NCBI GenBank assembly: GCA_021413975.1
Contig: JAIOPJ010000029.1
Coordinates: forward strand, 1 to 64,000
Direction: 5' to 3'
From: Gemmatimonadota bacterium
GTDB taxonomy: Bacteria > Gemmatimonadota > Gemmatimonadetes > Gemmatimonadales > Gemmatimonadaceae
Length of the DNA stretch: 64,000 bases
Shown here: piece by piece, positions 7,967-17,433 of the stretch
Layout: every line of letters begins with the position of its first letter
Position numbering within the stretch: position 1 is the first letter of the stretch
The notes under the pieces: model-generated
The model's database searches: none
Told to the model about the DNA's origin: nothing
The model's input: the letters and a program-made list of their open reading frames with translations, nothing else
Position numbers and translations under genes: made by a program

Positions 7967-9985
7967 TCAGCTCACGCCGCACACCGCCTTCACCACCGCC
8001 TCCGCCGTGATTCCATACTCCTCATACAGCTTCTGGAACGGCGCACTCGCCCCGAACGTCTCGATCCCGACCACAGCACCATCGAGTCCGACCCAGCGAT
8101 ACCACGGCATCGGATGCGCCGCCTCGATCGCCACGCGCTTCACGCCCGCCGGCAGCACACTCGCCTGATACGCAGCATCCTGCGCGCCGAACACCTCCAT
8201 CGACATCATCGAAACCACCCGCGTCGCCACCCCGGCCGCCGCGAGCTCCCCCTGCGCCTTGAGCGCGATCTCCACCTCCGACCCGCTCGCCAGGATCACC
8301 GCCTTGGGCGCCTGCCCGTCGGGCGCATCCTTCAACACGTAGGCGCCGCGCGTGGCCCCACTCGCCGCCCCATGGGTGTCGCGATCGATCAACGGCAACT
8401 TCTGCCGCGTCAGCACGATCGCCGAAGGCCCCGTCCGATACCGCAACGCCATCCGCCAAGCCTCCGCCGTCTCGGCCGCGTCCGCAGGCCGCAGCACGAG
8501 CAATCCCGGAATGCACCGCAGTGAGGCAAGATGCTCCACCGGCTGGTGCGTCGGCCCATCCTCGCCGAGCCCGATCGAGTCGTGCGTGAACACATAGATG
8601 CACTGCTGCTTCATCAGCGCCGCCAACCGGATCGCCGGCCGCATGTAGTCCGCGAACACCAGGAAGGTGCCGCCATACGGGATGATCCCCCCGTGCAGCG
8701 CCATGCCGTTCATCATCGAACCCATCGCGTGCTCGCGGATGCCGAACCGGAAGTTGCGCCCCCCGCGCTGCGTGGGCGAGAAGATCGGCGCGCCCTTCAC
8801 ATCGGTGAGGTTGCTGCCGGTGAGGTCCGCCGAGCCGCCGATCAGTTCGGGCAACGCGATCGCGAGCGAGTTGATCACCGTCCCAGACGCCGCACGGCTC
8901 GCCACGTTTCCGTTGCTCGCGTCGAACACGGTGAGCGACTTCTCCCAGCCGGCCGGCAGGTCGCCATGCCAGCGGCGCCCGAGCTCCATCGCCTCGCTCG
9001 GGAAGGCCTTGGTGTAGGCGGCGAAGCGCGTCATCCACTCACGCTGCAGGTTCACGCCGCGCTCCTTGGCGCTGCGCCAGTGCTCAAGCGCCTCCTGCGG
9101 CACGAAGAACGGTTCCGTGCTCGGCCAGCCGTACGCGGCCTTGGTAAGCAGGATCTCGTCCTTGCCGAGTGCCTCGCCGTGGGCCTTGGCGGTGTCGGCG
9201 CGGTTGGGAGAGCCGTAGCCGATGATCGTCTTGGTGCAGACGAGGGTCGGGCGCCCGGTGTCGGCCTTGGCGGCGGCGACGGCGCGGTCGATCTGCCCCT
9301 GGTCGTTCACGTCGGTGATGTGCAGCACCTGCCAGCCGTAGCTCTCGAACCGCTTGGCGACGTCGTCGCTGCTGGAGAGGCTCACCCGGCCGTCGATGGT
9401 GATGCTGTTGTCGTCCCAGAAGCCGATGAGCTTGCCGAGCTTCTGGTGGCCGGCGAACGAGGCGGCCTCGTGCGAGATGCCTTCCATGAGGCAGCCGTCG
9501 CCGGCGATGAACCAGGTGTAGTGGTCGAGCACACCGTGCCCTTCGCGATTGAACACCGCCGCCAGGTGCGCCTCGGCGACCGCCATGCCGACCGCATTCG
9601 CCACGCCCTGGCCGAGCGGGCCGGTGGTGGTCTCCACGCCGGCGGTGTGGCCATGCTCGGGGTGGCCGGGGGTCTTGCTGCCCCACTGACGGAAGGCCTT
9701 GATGTCGTCGAGCGAGAGGCCGTAGCCGGTCAGGTAGAGCGTCGAGTAGAGGAGCATCGACGCATGGCCGGCCGAGAGGACGACGCGGTCGCGGTCGGGC
9801 CAGTGGGGGTCGGCGGGGTTGTGCTTCACGTGGCGCATGTAGAGCGCGTACGCGAGCGGGGCGAGTGCCATGGGGGTGCCGGGGTGGCCGGACTCGGCAG
9901 CCTGCACGGCGTCCATGGAGAGGGTGCGGATAGTATCGATCGCGAGCTTCTGCAGCTCGGGTGAGACGGGTGCGACGACGGTCAC
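7967..9985 (-). CDS. tkt: Transketolase
   Basis: A 672-residue transketolase, the family's normal length. It moves two-carbon ketol units between sugar phosphates in the non-oxidative pentose phosphate pathway, in the cytoplasm, using thiamine diphosphate and Mg2+. Visible motifs: [13 protein letters not shown] near residue 31, [19 protein letters not shown] (109-127), and the cofactor motif GDGCLMEG (162-169) with DDNSITIDG around 191-199. The pyrimidine-domain segment [17 protein letters not shown] follows near 420. Start is GTG 9985, with GGAG about nine bases upstream. It is monocistronic and diverges from the HEAT-like gene. Confidence 0.97.
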   Translation of the reverse strand: MTVVAPVSPELQKLAIDTIRTLSMDAVQAAESGHPGTPMALAPLAYALYMRHVKHNPADPHWPDRDRVVLSAGHASMLLYSTLYLTGYGLSLDDIKAFRQWGSKTPGHPEHGHTAGVETTTGPLGQGVANAVGMAVAEAHLAAVFNREGHGVLDHYTWFIAGDGCLMEGISHEAASFAGHQKLGKLIGFWDDNSITIDGRVSLSSSDDVAKRFESYGWQVLHITDVNDQGQIDRAVAAAKADTGRPTLVCTKTIIGYGSPNRADTAKAHGEALGKDEILLTKAAYGWPSTEPFFVPQEALEHWRSAKERGVNLQREWMTRFAAYTKAFPSEAMELGRRWHGDLPAGWEKSLTVFDASNGNVASRAASGTVINSLAIALPELIGGSADLTGSNLTDVKGAPIFSPTQRGGRNFRFGIREHAMGSMMNGMALHGGIIPYGGTFLVFADYMRPAIRLAALMKQQCIYVFTHDSIGLGEDGPTHQPVEHLASLRCIPGLLVLRPADAAETAEAWRMALRYRTGPSAIVLTRQKLPLIDRDTHGAASGATRGAYVLKDAPDGQAPKAVILASGSEVEIALKAQGELAAAGVATRVVSMMSMEVFGAQDAAYQASVLPAGVKRVAIEAAHPMPWYRWVGLDGAVVGIETFGASAPFQKLYEEYGITAEAVVKAVCGVS

Positions 9986-10125
9986 TGGTGGGGCTCCGGC
10001 AGGGAAGTCGCCCGCGTGGCGTCGCGGGCACGGGGGACGCGCGAAATGGGGGCAGCGTCCGCGGGAAAGTTAGCCGGGCCAGCGCATTCATGCAGTGCGC
10101 GGTAGCCCGATACTGTCACGCGCCC

Positions 10126-10131
10126 CATAAT
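10126..10131 (+). promoter_or_regulatory. -10 box (CATAAT), predicted leaderless start
   Basis: CATAAT lies seven bases before the ATG at 10139, which would place transcription start at or within a base or two of the start codon. No Shine-Dalgarno precedes the ATG. A matching -35 box is not obvious. Confidence 0.45.
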
Positions 10132-10138
10132 TCCCCCA

Positions 10139-12235
10139 ATGGGGCGCCCCTCGACAAGCGTTGAGTCCGCGACATTGTCGCGGGACTTGGCAGATTTCCT
10201 GATCGAGCTCTCGATCGGGCTGCACAAGAACGCCATCTACCCGCCCGGCCACCCGCTGCTCGAACATACGTCGTCGGAGCTCAAGCGACGGCTCGACGTC
10301 CTGATGAAGGAGCGCGAGGCGCTCTCGCTGGGCGTGGCGCGGCACCAGCTGATCATCGAGGGCGTGGCGACCGACGACAAGAACCCGGTGCTGCGCGAGC
10401 TCGCGGTGCGGCTGCACAAGCATCATCTGGGTGCGGTGAAGTTCACGAATGGCGTGAGCGAGGACGAGCTTATCGACATGCTCTCCACCGTCTCGGTCGA
10501 CGCCGGGCGGAGTGCGCGGCCGCTGGGCTTGGAAGGGCCGGAGGTGCTCGCGCAATGGGCGCACATCCGGCTCTTCCCCATGACGTTCGCGCAGTTGCAG
10601 CTCATCGAGGAATCGCCGGACGCCGCCGCGGCCGCGAGCGACGACCAGATCCGCGCCTCGACGTCGGGGAGCCGGTCGGCGCAACTGTGGATCGGTCTGG
10701 CACGCGCAGCGCTCGTGAATCAGTCGGGCGTGGTGGTGGACGAGGACGACGCGGCGTCGTCCGACCCCAAGATGGTCGCGGCCGCGATCGAGGAGACCAA
10801 GCGCGACTCGGCGTACGACCAGGTGGTGGTGGGCTACCTGCTGCAGATCGCCGAGGAGCTCAAGGTGAAGGGGGGCCGCGACGCGGCCGCGCTCACCAAG
10901 CGCGTGAGTCAGCTCGTGAGCCAGCTCTCGCCCGACGCGCTCAAGCGCCTGCTGGCCATGGGTGGCGATGTGCGACAGCGGCGGCAGTTCGTCAACAACG
11001 CGTCGCAGGGCATGGCGGTGGATGCGGTGGTGGAGCTCGTGAAGGCGGCCGCCGAGACCTCGGGGCAGACGGTGTCGACGTCGATGGTGCGCATGCTGTC
11101 GAAGATGGCGGCCCACGCCGACGGTGGCACACCGGACGGGCGGGTGAAGGCCGACGGCGCGCTGCGGGAACAGGTCCAGCAGCTCATGGCCGGGTGGGAG
11201 CTCGAGGATCCGAACCCCGACGGGTACCGGATCACGCTCGACAACATGTCCAAGCGCGCGCCGCTCTTCGTGAATACCGACCACTCGATCCCGATCGAGC
11301 CCGAGCGGTTGCTCATGATGGGACTCGAGATCGAGACGCTCGGTGACCAGGTCTGGCGCTCGGCGGACATCATGGTGGCCAAGCCCGATCTCACGCCGCT
11401 GCTCGACACGGTGGACAATGCCCCCGCGCCCTGGATCCGCGATGCGCTCTGGCGGCACATCGCGACGCCGGAGCGGCTGCGGGTCCTGCTCACGGTCGAT
11501 CCCTTCCCGACCGCGGCGATCCACCGCGTCGTCGTGCGCATGGGCGTGGCCGCGGTGGATCCGATCCTCGACACGATGGACGACGCGTTGGACGAGAAGT
11601 CGATCGAGCGGCTCACCGAGATGCTCGCCGTGGTCGGTGCCCAGGCCGGCGCGCCGATCCTCGCGCGACTCACCGGGTTGCGTTGGGCGCTGGTGCGGCC
11701 CCTGATCGTCCTGCTCGGGAAGCATCCCGAGTGGGCATGCGGTTACGATGCCGCCCAGTTCCTGGCACACCCCGACGCGCTCGTGCGGCGCGAAGCGCTG
11801 CGGCAGCAGCTGCGCCGGCCCGAGACCCATGACGTGGCGATCGTGCGTGCGCTCGCCGACGCCGACGAGGGCGCGTTGCGCCTCGGGCTGGGCGCGGCGA
11901 TGAGCAACTGCCCGCGCGACGCCGCCTCGGTGCTCCGCGTCCGTGCGGACGACGCCACGATCTCGGCCGACCTGCGTGCGCTCGGGATCCGCGCGCTGGC
12001 GAGCCACAAGGGCGGCGACACCGCGGCCTGGCTCGCCGCGCGCGTGGTGAAGATGGGGAAACTGCTCAAGCGCCCGGCGCTCGTGACGAAGTCGCCGGAG
12101 ATGCTCGCCGCACTCGAAGGACTCGCCACGCACTGGAGGAACGACAAGATGGCCCGTGAGGCGCTCGCGCTGGCGGCAGCGAGTTCGGACGACGAGATCC
12201 GCGGCGCGGTGCAGCCGCGCGGGAGCTCGGCGTGA
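10139..12235 (+). CDS. HEAT-like helical repeat protein, first gene of c-di-GMP operon
   Basis: A 698-residue cytoplasmic protein, mostly amphipathic helices. The N-terminal 160 residues contain a segment (IGLHKNAIYPPGHPLLE) echoed in the next gene's product (LYGDGHPARERV), suggesting a shared N-terminal module. The C-terminal half (about 370-680) looks like HEAT/ARM-type helical pairs. No catalytic motif is seen. Its stop overlaps the next gene's GTG (GTGA), so translation is probably coupled. The role is likely scaffolding or regulation for the two cyclic-di-GMP enzymes downstream; this is inferred from context only. A -10-like box seven bases upstream suggests a leaderless mRNA. Confidence 0.8.
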   Translation: MGRPSTSVESATLSRDLADFLIELSIGLHKNAIYPPGHPLLEHTSSELKRRLDVLMKEREALSLGVARHQLIIEGVATDDKNPVLRELAVRLHKHHLGAVKFTNGVSEDELIDMLSTVSVDAGRSARPLGLEGPEVLAQWAHIRLFPMTFAQLQLIEESPDAAAAASDDQIRASTSGSRSAQLWIGLARAALVNQSGVVVDEDDAASSDPKMVAAAIEETKRDSAYDQVVVGYLLQIAEELKVKGGRDAAALTKRVSQLVSQLSPDALKRLLAMGGDVRQRRQFVNNASQGMAVDAVVELVKAAAETSGQTVSTSMVRMLSKMAAHADGGTPDGRVKADGALREQVQQLMAGWELEDPNPDGYRITLDNMSKRAPLFVNTDHSIPIEPERLLMMGLEIETLGDQVWRSADIMVAKPDLTPLLDTVDNAPAPWIRDALWRHIATPERLRVLLTVDPFPTAAIHRVVVRMGVAAVDPILDTMDDALDEKSIERLTEMLAVVGAQAGAPILARLTGLRWALVRPLIVLLGKHPEWACGYDAAQFLAHPDALVRREALRQQLRRPETHDVAIVRALADADEGALRLGLGAAMSNCPRDAASVLRVRADDATISADLRALGIRALASHKGGDTAAWLAARVVKMGKLLKRPALVTKSPEMLAALEGLATHWRNDKMAREALALAAASSDDEIRGAVQPRGSSA

Positions 12236-13452
12236 GCGAGCCGGTCAGGTTCCTCAACACCTTCGCGCAGTCGCTCGCGACCATGTCGCTCTACGGCGAC
12301 GGGCATCCGGCGCGCGAGCGCGTGATCGACCAGGCGTACGACTCGCTGCAGCGGCTGCTCGAGACCGAGTCGCGCCCGCGCTTCAGCTTCCTCGGGCACG
12401 ACGTGGTCCATGGAGAGGTGGCGCTCCGGGAGCTGGGCGAATGGGACTGGGGCTCGCGGCTCGCGAACGCCGGCGTGCAGCGGCTCGAGTTCGAGCGCGG
12501 GACGTCACGCGAGGAGTTCGAGATGTTCCTCGAGGAGGTGCTCGCGCGGCTCACGCTGCAGGCGATCGACAGCACCACCCGGAGTCCCGAGAAGCGCAGC
12601 ACGATCAAGTTCGGCGCGATCGGCGTGAAGGGGAGCGACGATTCGGTCCGGCCGGTGGAAGCGGTCGCGATGCCGACGGCGGGGATGCGCTACTCGCTCA
12701 ACGACGAGGCCGCGGCCGTCCGCTGGATGCATGACGAGGTGCTCGACACGGGCAGTCTGCCGTTGATCGAGGCGGAGAGCGTGGTCCGTTCCCTCTCGTT
12801 GGCGATGCACGGGGACAAGAACATCGTCATCCCGCTGCTCCAACTGAAGGAGTTCGACCAGTACACCACCACCCATAGCCTCAATGTGAGCGTGCTCACG
12901 ATGGCGCTCGCGGAATGGATGGGAATGGGGGCCAAGGACGTCCGGGCGTTCGGCGTGGCCGGACTCTTGCACGACCTCGGGAAGGTCCGGATCCCCAAGG
13001 ACGTCCTCACCAAGCCCGGGAAGCTCACGGACGAGGAGTGGGCCATCATGCGGCGGCATCCGGTGGACGGTGCGAAGATCATCTACGAGAGCGACCGCGA
13101 CCTCGACCTCGCGGCCGCGGTGGCCTATGAGCATCACATCATGATCAACGGGCAGGGCTATCCCAAACGGCACTTCGATCGCGGCGTGCACGCCGCGAGC
13201 AAGATCGTGCACGTCTGCGACGTGTACGACGCGTTGCGGACGAATCGTCCCTACCGCGCCGCCTGGGAGTCCGAGAAGGTGCTCACGCACATGGAGGCGG
13301 GGGTGGGCACCGATTTCGATACGGAATCGGCCACGGCCTTCGTGACGATGATGCGGAGCTGGGAACGGCGCGTGGCGGTCATGGACGAGTCGACCGAGAT
13401 GTCGCTCGGTGGTGAGCTCGTGGTGACGGCGATCGAGGGCAAGGCACCATGA
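12232..13452 (+). CDS. HD-GYP domain phosphodiesterase
   Basis: A 406-residue protein starting at GTG 12232 and overlapping the previous stop. Residues 1-150 form the module related to the upstream gene's N-terminus. The HD-GYP domain covers about 205-375: HSLNVSVLTMALAEWMGM, the HD pair in LLHDLGKVRIPKDVL (near 246), RRHPVDGAKII (near 279), and EHHIMINGQGYPK carrying the GYP signature near 307. HD-GYP enzymes hydrolyse cyclic di-GMP. The metal-binding HD and downstream HH are present, so activity is plausible. No receiver domain is present; input may come from the N-terminal module or its operon partners. It overlaps the next gene by ATGA. Confidence 0.92.
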   Translation: MSEPVRFLNTFAQSLATMSLYGDGHPARERVIDQAYDSLQRLLETESRPRFSFLGHDVVHGEVALRELGEWDWGSRLANAGVQRLEFERGTSREEFEMFLEEVLARLTLQAIDSTTRSPEKRSTIKFGAIGVKGSDDSVRPVEAVAMPTAGMRYSLNDEAAAVRWMHDEVLDTGSLPLIEAESVVRSLSLAMHGDKNIVIPLLQLKEFDQYTTTHSLNVSVLTMALAEWMGMGAKDVRAFGVAGLLHDLGKVRIPKDVLTKPGKLTDEEWAIMRRHPVDGAKIIYESDRDLDLAAAVAYEHHIMINGQGYPKRHFDRGVHAASKIVHVCDVYDALRTNRPYRAAWESEKVLTHMEAGVGTDFDTESATAFVTMMRSWERRVAVMDESTEMSLGGELVVTAIEGKAP

Positions 13453-14330
13453 CCCCGAGCTACCGGTCGCTCGACGACGCCGACAGCCTGCGATCGCTCG
13501 TGAAGAACCTGCGCGAGGCGATCTACATCACGAACGCGCGCGGCGACATCCTCGACGGCAACCCGGCCTTCTTCACCCTGCTGGGCGTGCGCTCGCTCGA
13601 CGACATGCAGAACTACGGCGCCAACGAGCTCGTGGTGAATCCGGCGCGGCGCCTCACCGAGATCGAGCTCGTGGAGCGCGAGGGGTTCGCGCGCGACTTC
13701 GAGCTCCAACTCGTCCGTCCCGACGGGGTGCTGATCACGGTCCTCGACACCGTCTACGCGGTGCACGACCCGGAAAGCGACGAGACGCTCTATCATGGCA
13801 TGCTGGTGGACATCACCGCGCGCAAGCGGATGGAGGAGGAGCTGCGGCAGCAGTCGATGCGCGATCCGCTCACGGGCTGCTTCAACCGGCGCTACCTCGC
13901 CGAGCTGGACGAGGAGATGAGTCCCTCGGACTCGCCCTGGGGCTGCCTCTTCATCGACATCGACCACTTCAAGCACTACAACGACACGCACGGGCACCAG
14001 ATGGGCGACAACACGCTCATCCGCATGAGCCGCTTCCTCATGCGGCAGGTGCGCGCCGAGGAGCCGGTGATCCGGGTGGGGGGCGACGAGTTCGTGATCG
14101 TGCTGCGGGGGGCGAGCGAGGCGCAGGCGATGATGGTGGCGCAGCGCATGCAGGCGTCGGCGCTGCGGACGGCGCCGGTGCCGTTCTCGCTGGGGTGGGC
14201 GTCGCGGCAGCCGGCGGAGAACCTCATGGGGACGATGCATCGGGCGGACCAGAACCTGCTGGCGGTGCGGGTGATCGAGCGGACGCCTGTCCGTACTCTG
14301 GCGGTGCCTCCCTCGGACGAGGTTCGCTAG
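13449..14330 (+). CDS. PAS-GGDEF diguanylate cyclase
   Basis: A 293-residue protein that makes cyclic di-GMP from GTP. A PAS domain occupies about 17-130 (VKNLREAIYITNARGDILDGNPAF..., ending in DITARKRMEEEL). A GGDEF domain follows at about 137-280: DPLTGCFNRRYL, FIDIDHFKHYND, and intact GGDEF near 212-216. The product-inhibition site (RxxD five residues before GGDEF) is degenerate, RAEE, so feedback inhibition may be weak. No membrane segment, so probably cytoplasmic. ATGA overlap with the HD-GYP gene puts synthesis and degradation of cyclic di-GMP under one transcript. Confidence 0.94.
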   Translation: MTPSYRSLDDADSLRSLVKNLREAIYITNARGDILDGNPAFFTLLGVRSLDDMQNYGANELVVNPARRLTEIELVEREGFARDFELQLVRPDGVLITVLDTVYAVHDPESDETLYHGMLVDITARKRMEEELRQQSMRDPLTGCFNRRYLAELDEEMSPSDSPWGCLFIDIDHFKHYNDTHGHQMGDNTLIRMSRFLMRQVRAEEPVIRVGGDEFVIVLRGASEAQAMMVAQRMQASALRTAPVPFSLGWASRQPAENLMGTMHRADQNLLAVRVIERTPVRTLAVPPSDEVR

Positions 14331-14340
14331 GATCTCACCG

Positions 14341-14460
14341 GCGGGGCGGGGGCATTCCCTCCGACCCGGCCACGCGCTTACACGCTGCGAGCCCGCCGCA
14401 ACGGCGCGGCGGTCTCTTGCTACGCGCGAGGCCGGGCCTGCGGGAACGCCCCCGCCCCGC
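14341..14460. repeat. 120-base composite GC-rich hairpin
   Basis: Positions 14341-14359 pair with 14442-14460 in 18 of 19 positions. Inside, CCCGGCC pairs with GGCCGGG (7 bp), CGCGC with GCGCG (5 bp), and an apical CCGCCGC with GCGGCGG (7 bp). It follows the diguanylate cyclase stop by 11 bases, so it may end that operon, but its size exceeds an ordinary terminator. Confidence 0.6.
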
Positions 14461-14575
14461 CTCGCAGCCTTGGCGGTTCGGCCGACCGTCTCCACGGGCG
14501 GCGGGCGAGTTCCCGGGGCATGTGCAAGTATCCGGGGCGGCGGCGTCTCCTTGGCGAACCCAACCGGGAGATACC

Positions 14576-16912
14576 GTGTACCGCAGTGTCATGCAGCCCC
14601 TCGTGCTCCGCAGCTTCCTTCTTCGCGCGGTCGCTCTGTTGCCCGTCCTCGCCGCTTCGGTCGCCGCACAGCGACCGGTGGACGTGGAGTTCGGCCCTGA
14701 ATGCGGGACGCGCATGTGCGTTCGGGCGCCCTGCCCGCAGCCGCCGCCCTGCACCACGCGCGGTGTGGAGCGCAGCTCGCGCGAGGTGCGCGTGACCCTC
14801 GAGGGGCGCGTGCTGCGCTATGAGGTCACGGAACAGTGGACCAACCACGGCCGCACGATCGGCGAGGCCGACTACGTGCTGCCGCTGCCGCGCGGGGCGG
14901 CCTTCGAGGACCTCGCGCTCGAGATCGACGGCGAGATGGTCACCGGCGAGGCGCTCGCGGCGGGTGAGGCGCGGCGCGTCTATGAGGAGATCGTGCGGCA
15001 GCGGCGCGACCCCGCCCTCGTCGAATGGATGGGCCTCGGCGTGCTGCGCACCCGGATCTTCCCGATCCAGCCCGGCGAGACGCGCACGGTGAAGGTGCGC
15101 TTCCGCGCGGTCGCCGAACGCGAGGGTGACGCGCTGCGCGTGGATGTGCCGGCGCCTCGCGGGCAGGGCACCAACAGCGGCACCGCGCTCTCGTTGCGCT
15201 GGCCGGCCGGCGACGGCTTCGGCGAGGCCTGGTCGCCCACGCACCGCGTGGTCGTGGGGCGCGACGGTGAGCGTCGTACGGCGCGGGTGATGGACGCCAA
15301 CGGCACCGTCACCATGCTGATCCCCGTGCGTGACAACGATCGCGCCGCGATCTCGGTGCTCACGCATGCGCCCCAGGGCGAGGACGGCTACGCGCTCATC
15401 ACGCTCACGCCGCCGATGCTCGTGCGCCGCTCGACCGCGCGCGACATCACCTTCGTGATCGACGTCTCGGGTTCGATGGCCGGGGAGAAGCTCGCGCAGG
15501 CCAAGGCGGCGGGGCGTCAGTTGCTCGGTTCGCTCGGAGCGGAGGATCGGTTCCGGATCATCGCGTTCTCGAACGACGTGGACGAGTTCCGCGACGGCTG
15601 GACCGCCGCGACCTCGATCGAACGCCGTCGCGCCGAAGCCTGGCTCTCGGAGCTGCGCGCGGTGGGTGGCACCAACATCGCCGGTGCCCTCGAGAGCGCG
15701 CTCGAGGCGGACGAACGGTCCGGCCGGCTCGCGCTCGTGCTCTTCCTCACCGACGGCGCGCCCACCGTGGGCGAGCGCCGCGCCGAACGGCTGGCGGCAC
15801 GCGCGGCGGAGTTGCGCGGTGCGCGCCGTGTGTTCACCTTCGGCCTCGGTGCCGACGTGAATGCGTCGCTGCTCGAACAGGTCGCGCTCGACGGCGCGGG
15901 GACCGCGCACTTCGTGCGGCCGGAGGAGGATGTGGAGCGCGTGGTGGGCGTGGTGGCGCAGCGGTTGTCGCGTCCGGTGGCGACGAACCTCCGGGTGCGC
16001 GCCTCGGGCGTGCAGTTGCATGCGATCCAGCCGGCGGGGCGGCTCGACCTCTTCGCCGGTCAGGAGCTCACCGTGCTCGCGCGCTATCGTCGCAGCGCGA
16101 TCCCCATGGGGTTCGGCCAGGAGAATGGTGGGCGCATCACGATCACCGGTGAGACCCCCGACGGTCCCGTGACCTGGGTGGCGCAGGCGCAGTTCCCGGC
16201 GCGGCGGACCGGCGACGCGTTCGTCGGCCGTCTCTGGGCCACGCAGCGCGTGGGGTGGCTGAGCGCGGAGCGTCGCCGGAACGGCGCGTCGCCCGAGCTC
16301 GATGGGGAGATGCGCCAGCTCGGAGAGAAGTGGGGCATCCCCACGGAGTTGACGTCGTACCTCGTGCTCGAGCCCGGCATGCAGGTGGCCCAGCGGCAGA
16401 ACGGGCTGCGCCGCGACCAGTCCGCACGGATCATCGATACGCCGAATGCACCCACGAGCACCACGCTGGGCAGCACCGACGCGCTCGCGAACCGGGGAGT
16501 GGCGGGTGGCGTGGCGAGCCCCTCGGTCACGGGCGCCGCGACTGCGGATCGCAAGGAGACCGAGTTCGATCGCGCCAAGCAGGCCGCGACCATGCGTGAG
16601 TCGCGTTCGATGTCGGACTTCGTGACGGCCAACACCGAGACGTCGCGCCGCACGGCGACGCGGAGCTTCACGCTCGTCGATAGTACTTGGGTCGATGCGC
16701 GGCCCGCGGCGACCGACGCGCGCGTGGTCACGGTGAAGCCCTTCTCGCCGGCGTACTTCACGCTCATGGAACGCGTCGGCGAACTGCGCGAACTCTTCGG
16801 CGTGGGCGAACGGATGGAGATCCACGGGCGCGCGGTGACGATCCGCCTCGCGGCGGACGGTGCGGCGCGGCTCGACGAGGCCGCACTCACGGCCATCACC
16901 CGCGACTGGTAG
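14576..16912 (+). CDS. Exported VIT/von Willebrand factor A domain protein
   Basis: A 778-residue protein. GTG 14576 is chosen because GGGAG (14566-14570) precedes it by five bases and a signal peptide follows at once (hydrophobic core before SVAAQ). A Cys-rich strip (PECG..MC...PC...PC) leads into a VIT domain (about 55-175; EVTEQWTNHG, DYVLPLPRGA, ARRVYEEIVRQRRDPALVEW). The vWA domain covers about 290-460, with an intact metal site DVSGS near residue 296 and TDGAPT. The C-terminal part contains LTSYLVLEPG, typical of VIT-vWA proteins, then a low-complexity linker. These domains mediate adhesion or protein assembly outside the cytoplasmic membrane. It ends five bases before an ECF sigma factor gene. 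Confidence 0.9.
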   Translation: MYRSVMQPLVLRSFLLRAVALLPVLAASVAAQRPVDVEFGPECGTRMCVRAPCPQPPPCTTRGVERSSREVRVTLEGRVLRYEVTEQWTNHGRTIGEADYVLPLPRGAAFEDLALEIDGEMVTGEALAAGEARRVYEEIVRQRRDPALVEWMGLGVLRTRIFPIQPGETRTVKVRFRAVAEREGDALRVDVPAPRGQGTNSGTALSLRWPAGDGFGEAWSPTHRVVVGRDGERRTARVMDANGTVTMLIPVRDNDRAAISVLTHAPQGEDGYALITLTPPMLVRRSTARDITFVIDVSGSMAGEKLAQAKAAGRQLLGSLGAEDRFRIIAFSNDVDEFRDGWTAATSIERRRAEAWLSELRAVGGTNIAGALESALEADERSGRLALVLFLTDGAPTVGERRAERLAARAAELRGARRVFTFGLGADVNASLLEQVALDGAGTAHFVRPEEDVERVVGVVAQRLSRPVATNLRVRASGVQLHAIQPAGRLDLFAGQELTVLARYRRSAIPMGFGQENGGRITITGETPDGPVTWVAQAQFPARRTGDAFVGRLWATQRVGWLSAERRRNGASPELDGEMRQLGEKWGIPTELTSYLVLEPGMQVAQRQNGLRRDQSARIIDTPNAPTSTTLGSTDALANRGVAGGVASPSVTGAATADRKETEFDRAKQAATMRESRSMSDFVTANTETSRRTATRSFTLVDSTWVDARPAATDARVVTVKPFSPAYFTLMERVGELRELFGVGERMEIHGRAVTIRLAADGAARLDEAALTAITRDW

Positions 16913-16917
16913 GGCGA

Positions 16918-17433
16918 GTGGACCAGGCCGAACGTCTCTTCCGCGAGTATCACGCCACGCTCGTGCGGTATCTCACCCGACGGCTGGGTGACCGCGACTG
17001 GGCGGAGGAGGTCGCGCAGGAGACGTTCGTCCGGGCCCTGCGCCAGGACACGATCGTGAACGAACGCAGCTGGGTGTTCGCAGTGGCGCACAACCTGGTG
17101 CGCGACGGGGCGCGCCGCGATGCGCGCAACCGTCGCCACCTGGAGCTGCTGGCCGAGGAACAGCGCGATGCGCACGAGCCGGCGGCCGATCTCACGATCG
17201 AGCGGGCGCAGAGTGCGGCCTTCGCGCGGAAGGCGCTCGAAGGTCTGACGGAACGTGACCGGCAGGCGCTGCTGCTGAAGGAGGAAGGGCTGGACTACGG
17301 CGAGATCGCCGAGATCCTGCAGATCGAGAAGAACTCGGTTGGCACGACACTGTCGCGGGCGCGGAAGCGTCTCGCCGAGTCATATGAGGCGCTGGTGGCT
17401 GCGCGCCGTGGAGGAAGCAATGCCGCGTCCTGA
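16918..17433 (+). CDS. ECF RNA polymerase sigma factor
   Basis: A 171-residue sigma-70-family protein. GTG 16918 is chosen because TAGGG lies just upstream and the product begins cleanly with VDQAERLFREYHATLVRYL. Region 2 covers about 7-70 (DRDWAEEVAQETFVRAL, typical of helix 2.2) and region 4 about 95-155 (LTERDRQALLLKEEGLDYGEIAEIL...SVGTTLSRARKRL, a helix-turn-helix). It overlaps the next gene by 14 bases, the usual arrangement for a sigma factor and its regulator, and lies five bases after the vWA gene. Confidence 0.92.
   Translation: MDQAERLFREYHATLVRYLTRRLGDRDWAEEVAQETFVRALRQDTIVNERSWVFAVAHNLVRDGARRDARNRRHLELLAEEQRDAHEPAADLTIERAQSAAFARKALEGLTERDRQALLLKEEGLDYGEIAEILQIEKNSVGTTLSRARKRLAESYEALVAARRGGSNAAS

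Noticed and set aside
14195-14575. Upstream in-frame extension of the VIT/vWA gene
   Set aside because: It runs through the end of the diguanylate cyclase gene and the 120-base hairpin; GTG 14576 has a ribosome-binding site and starts a signal peptide.
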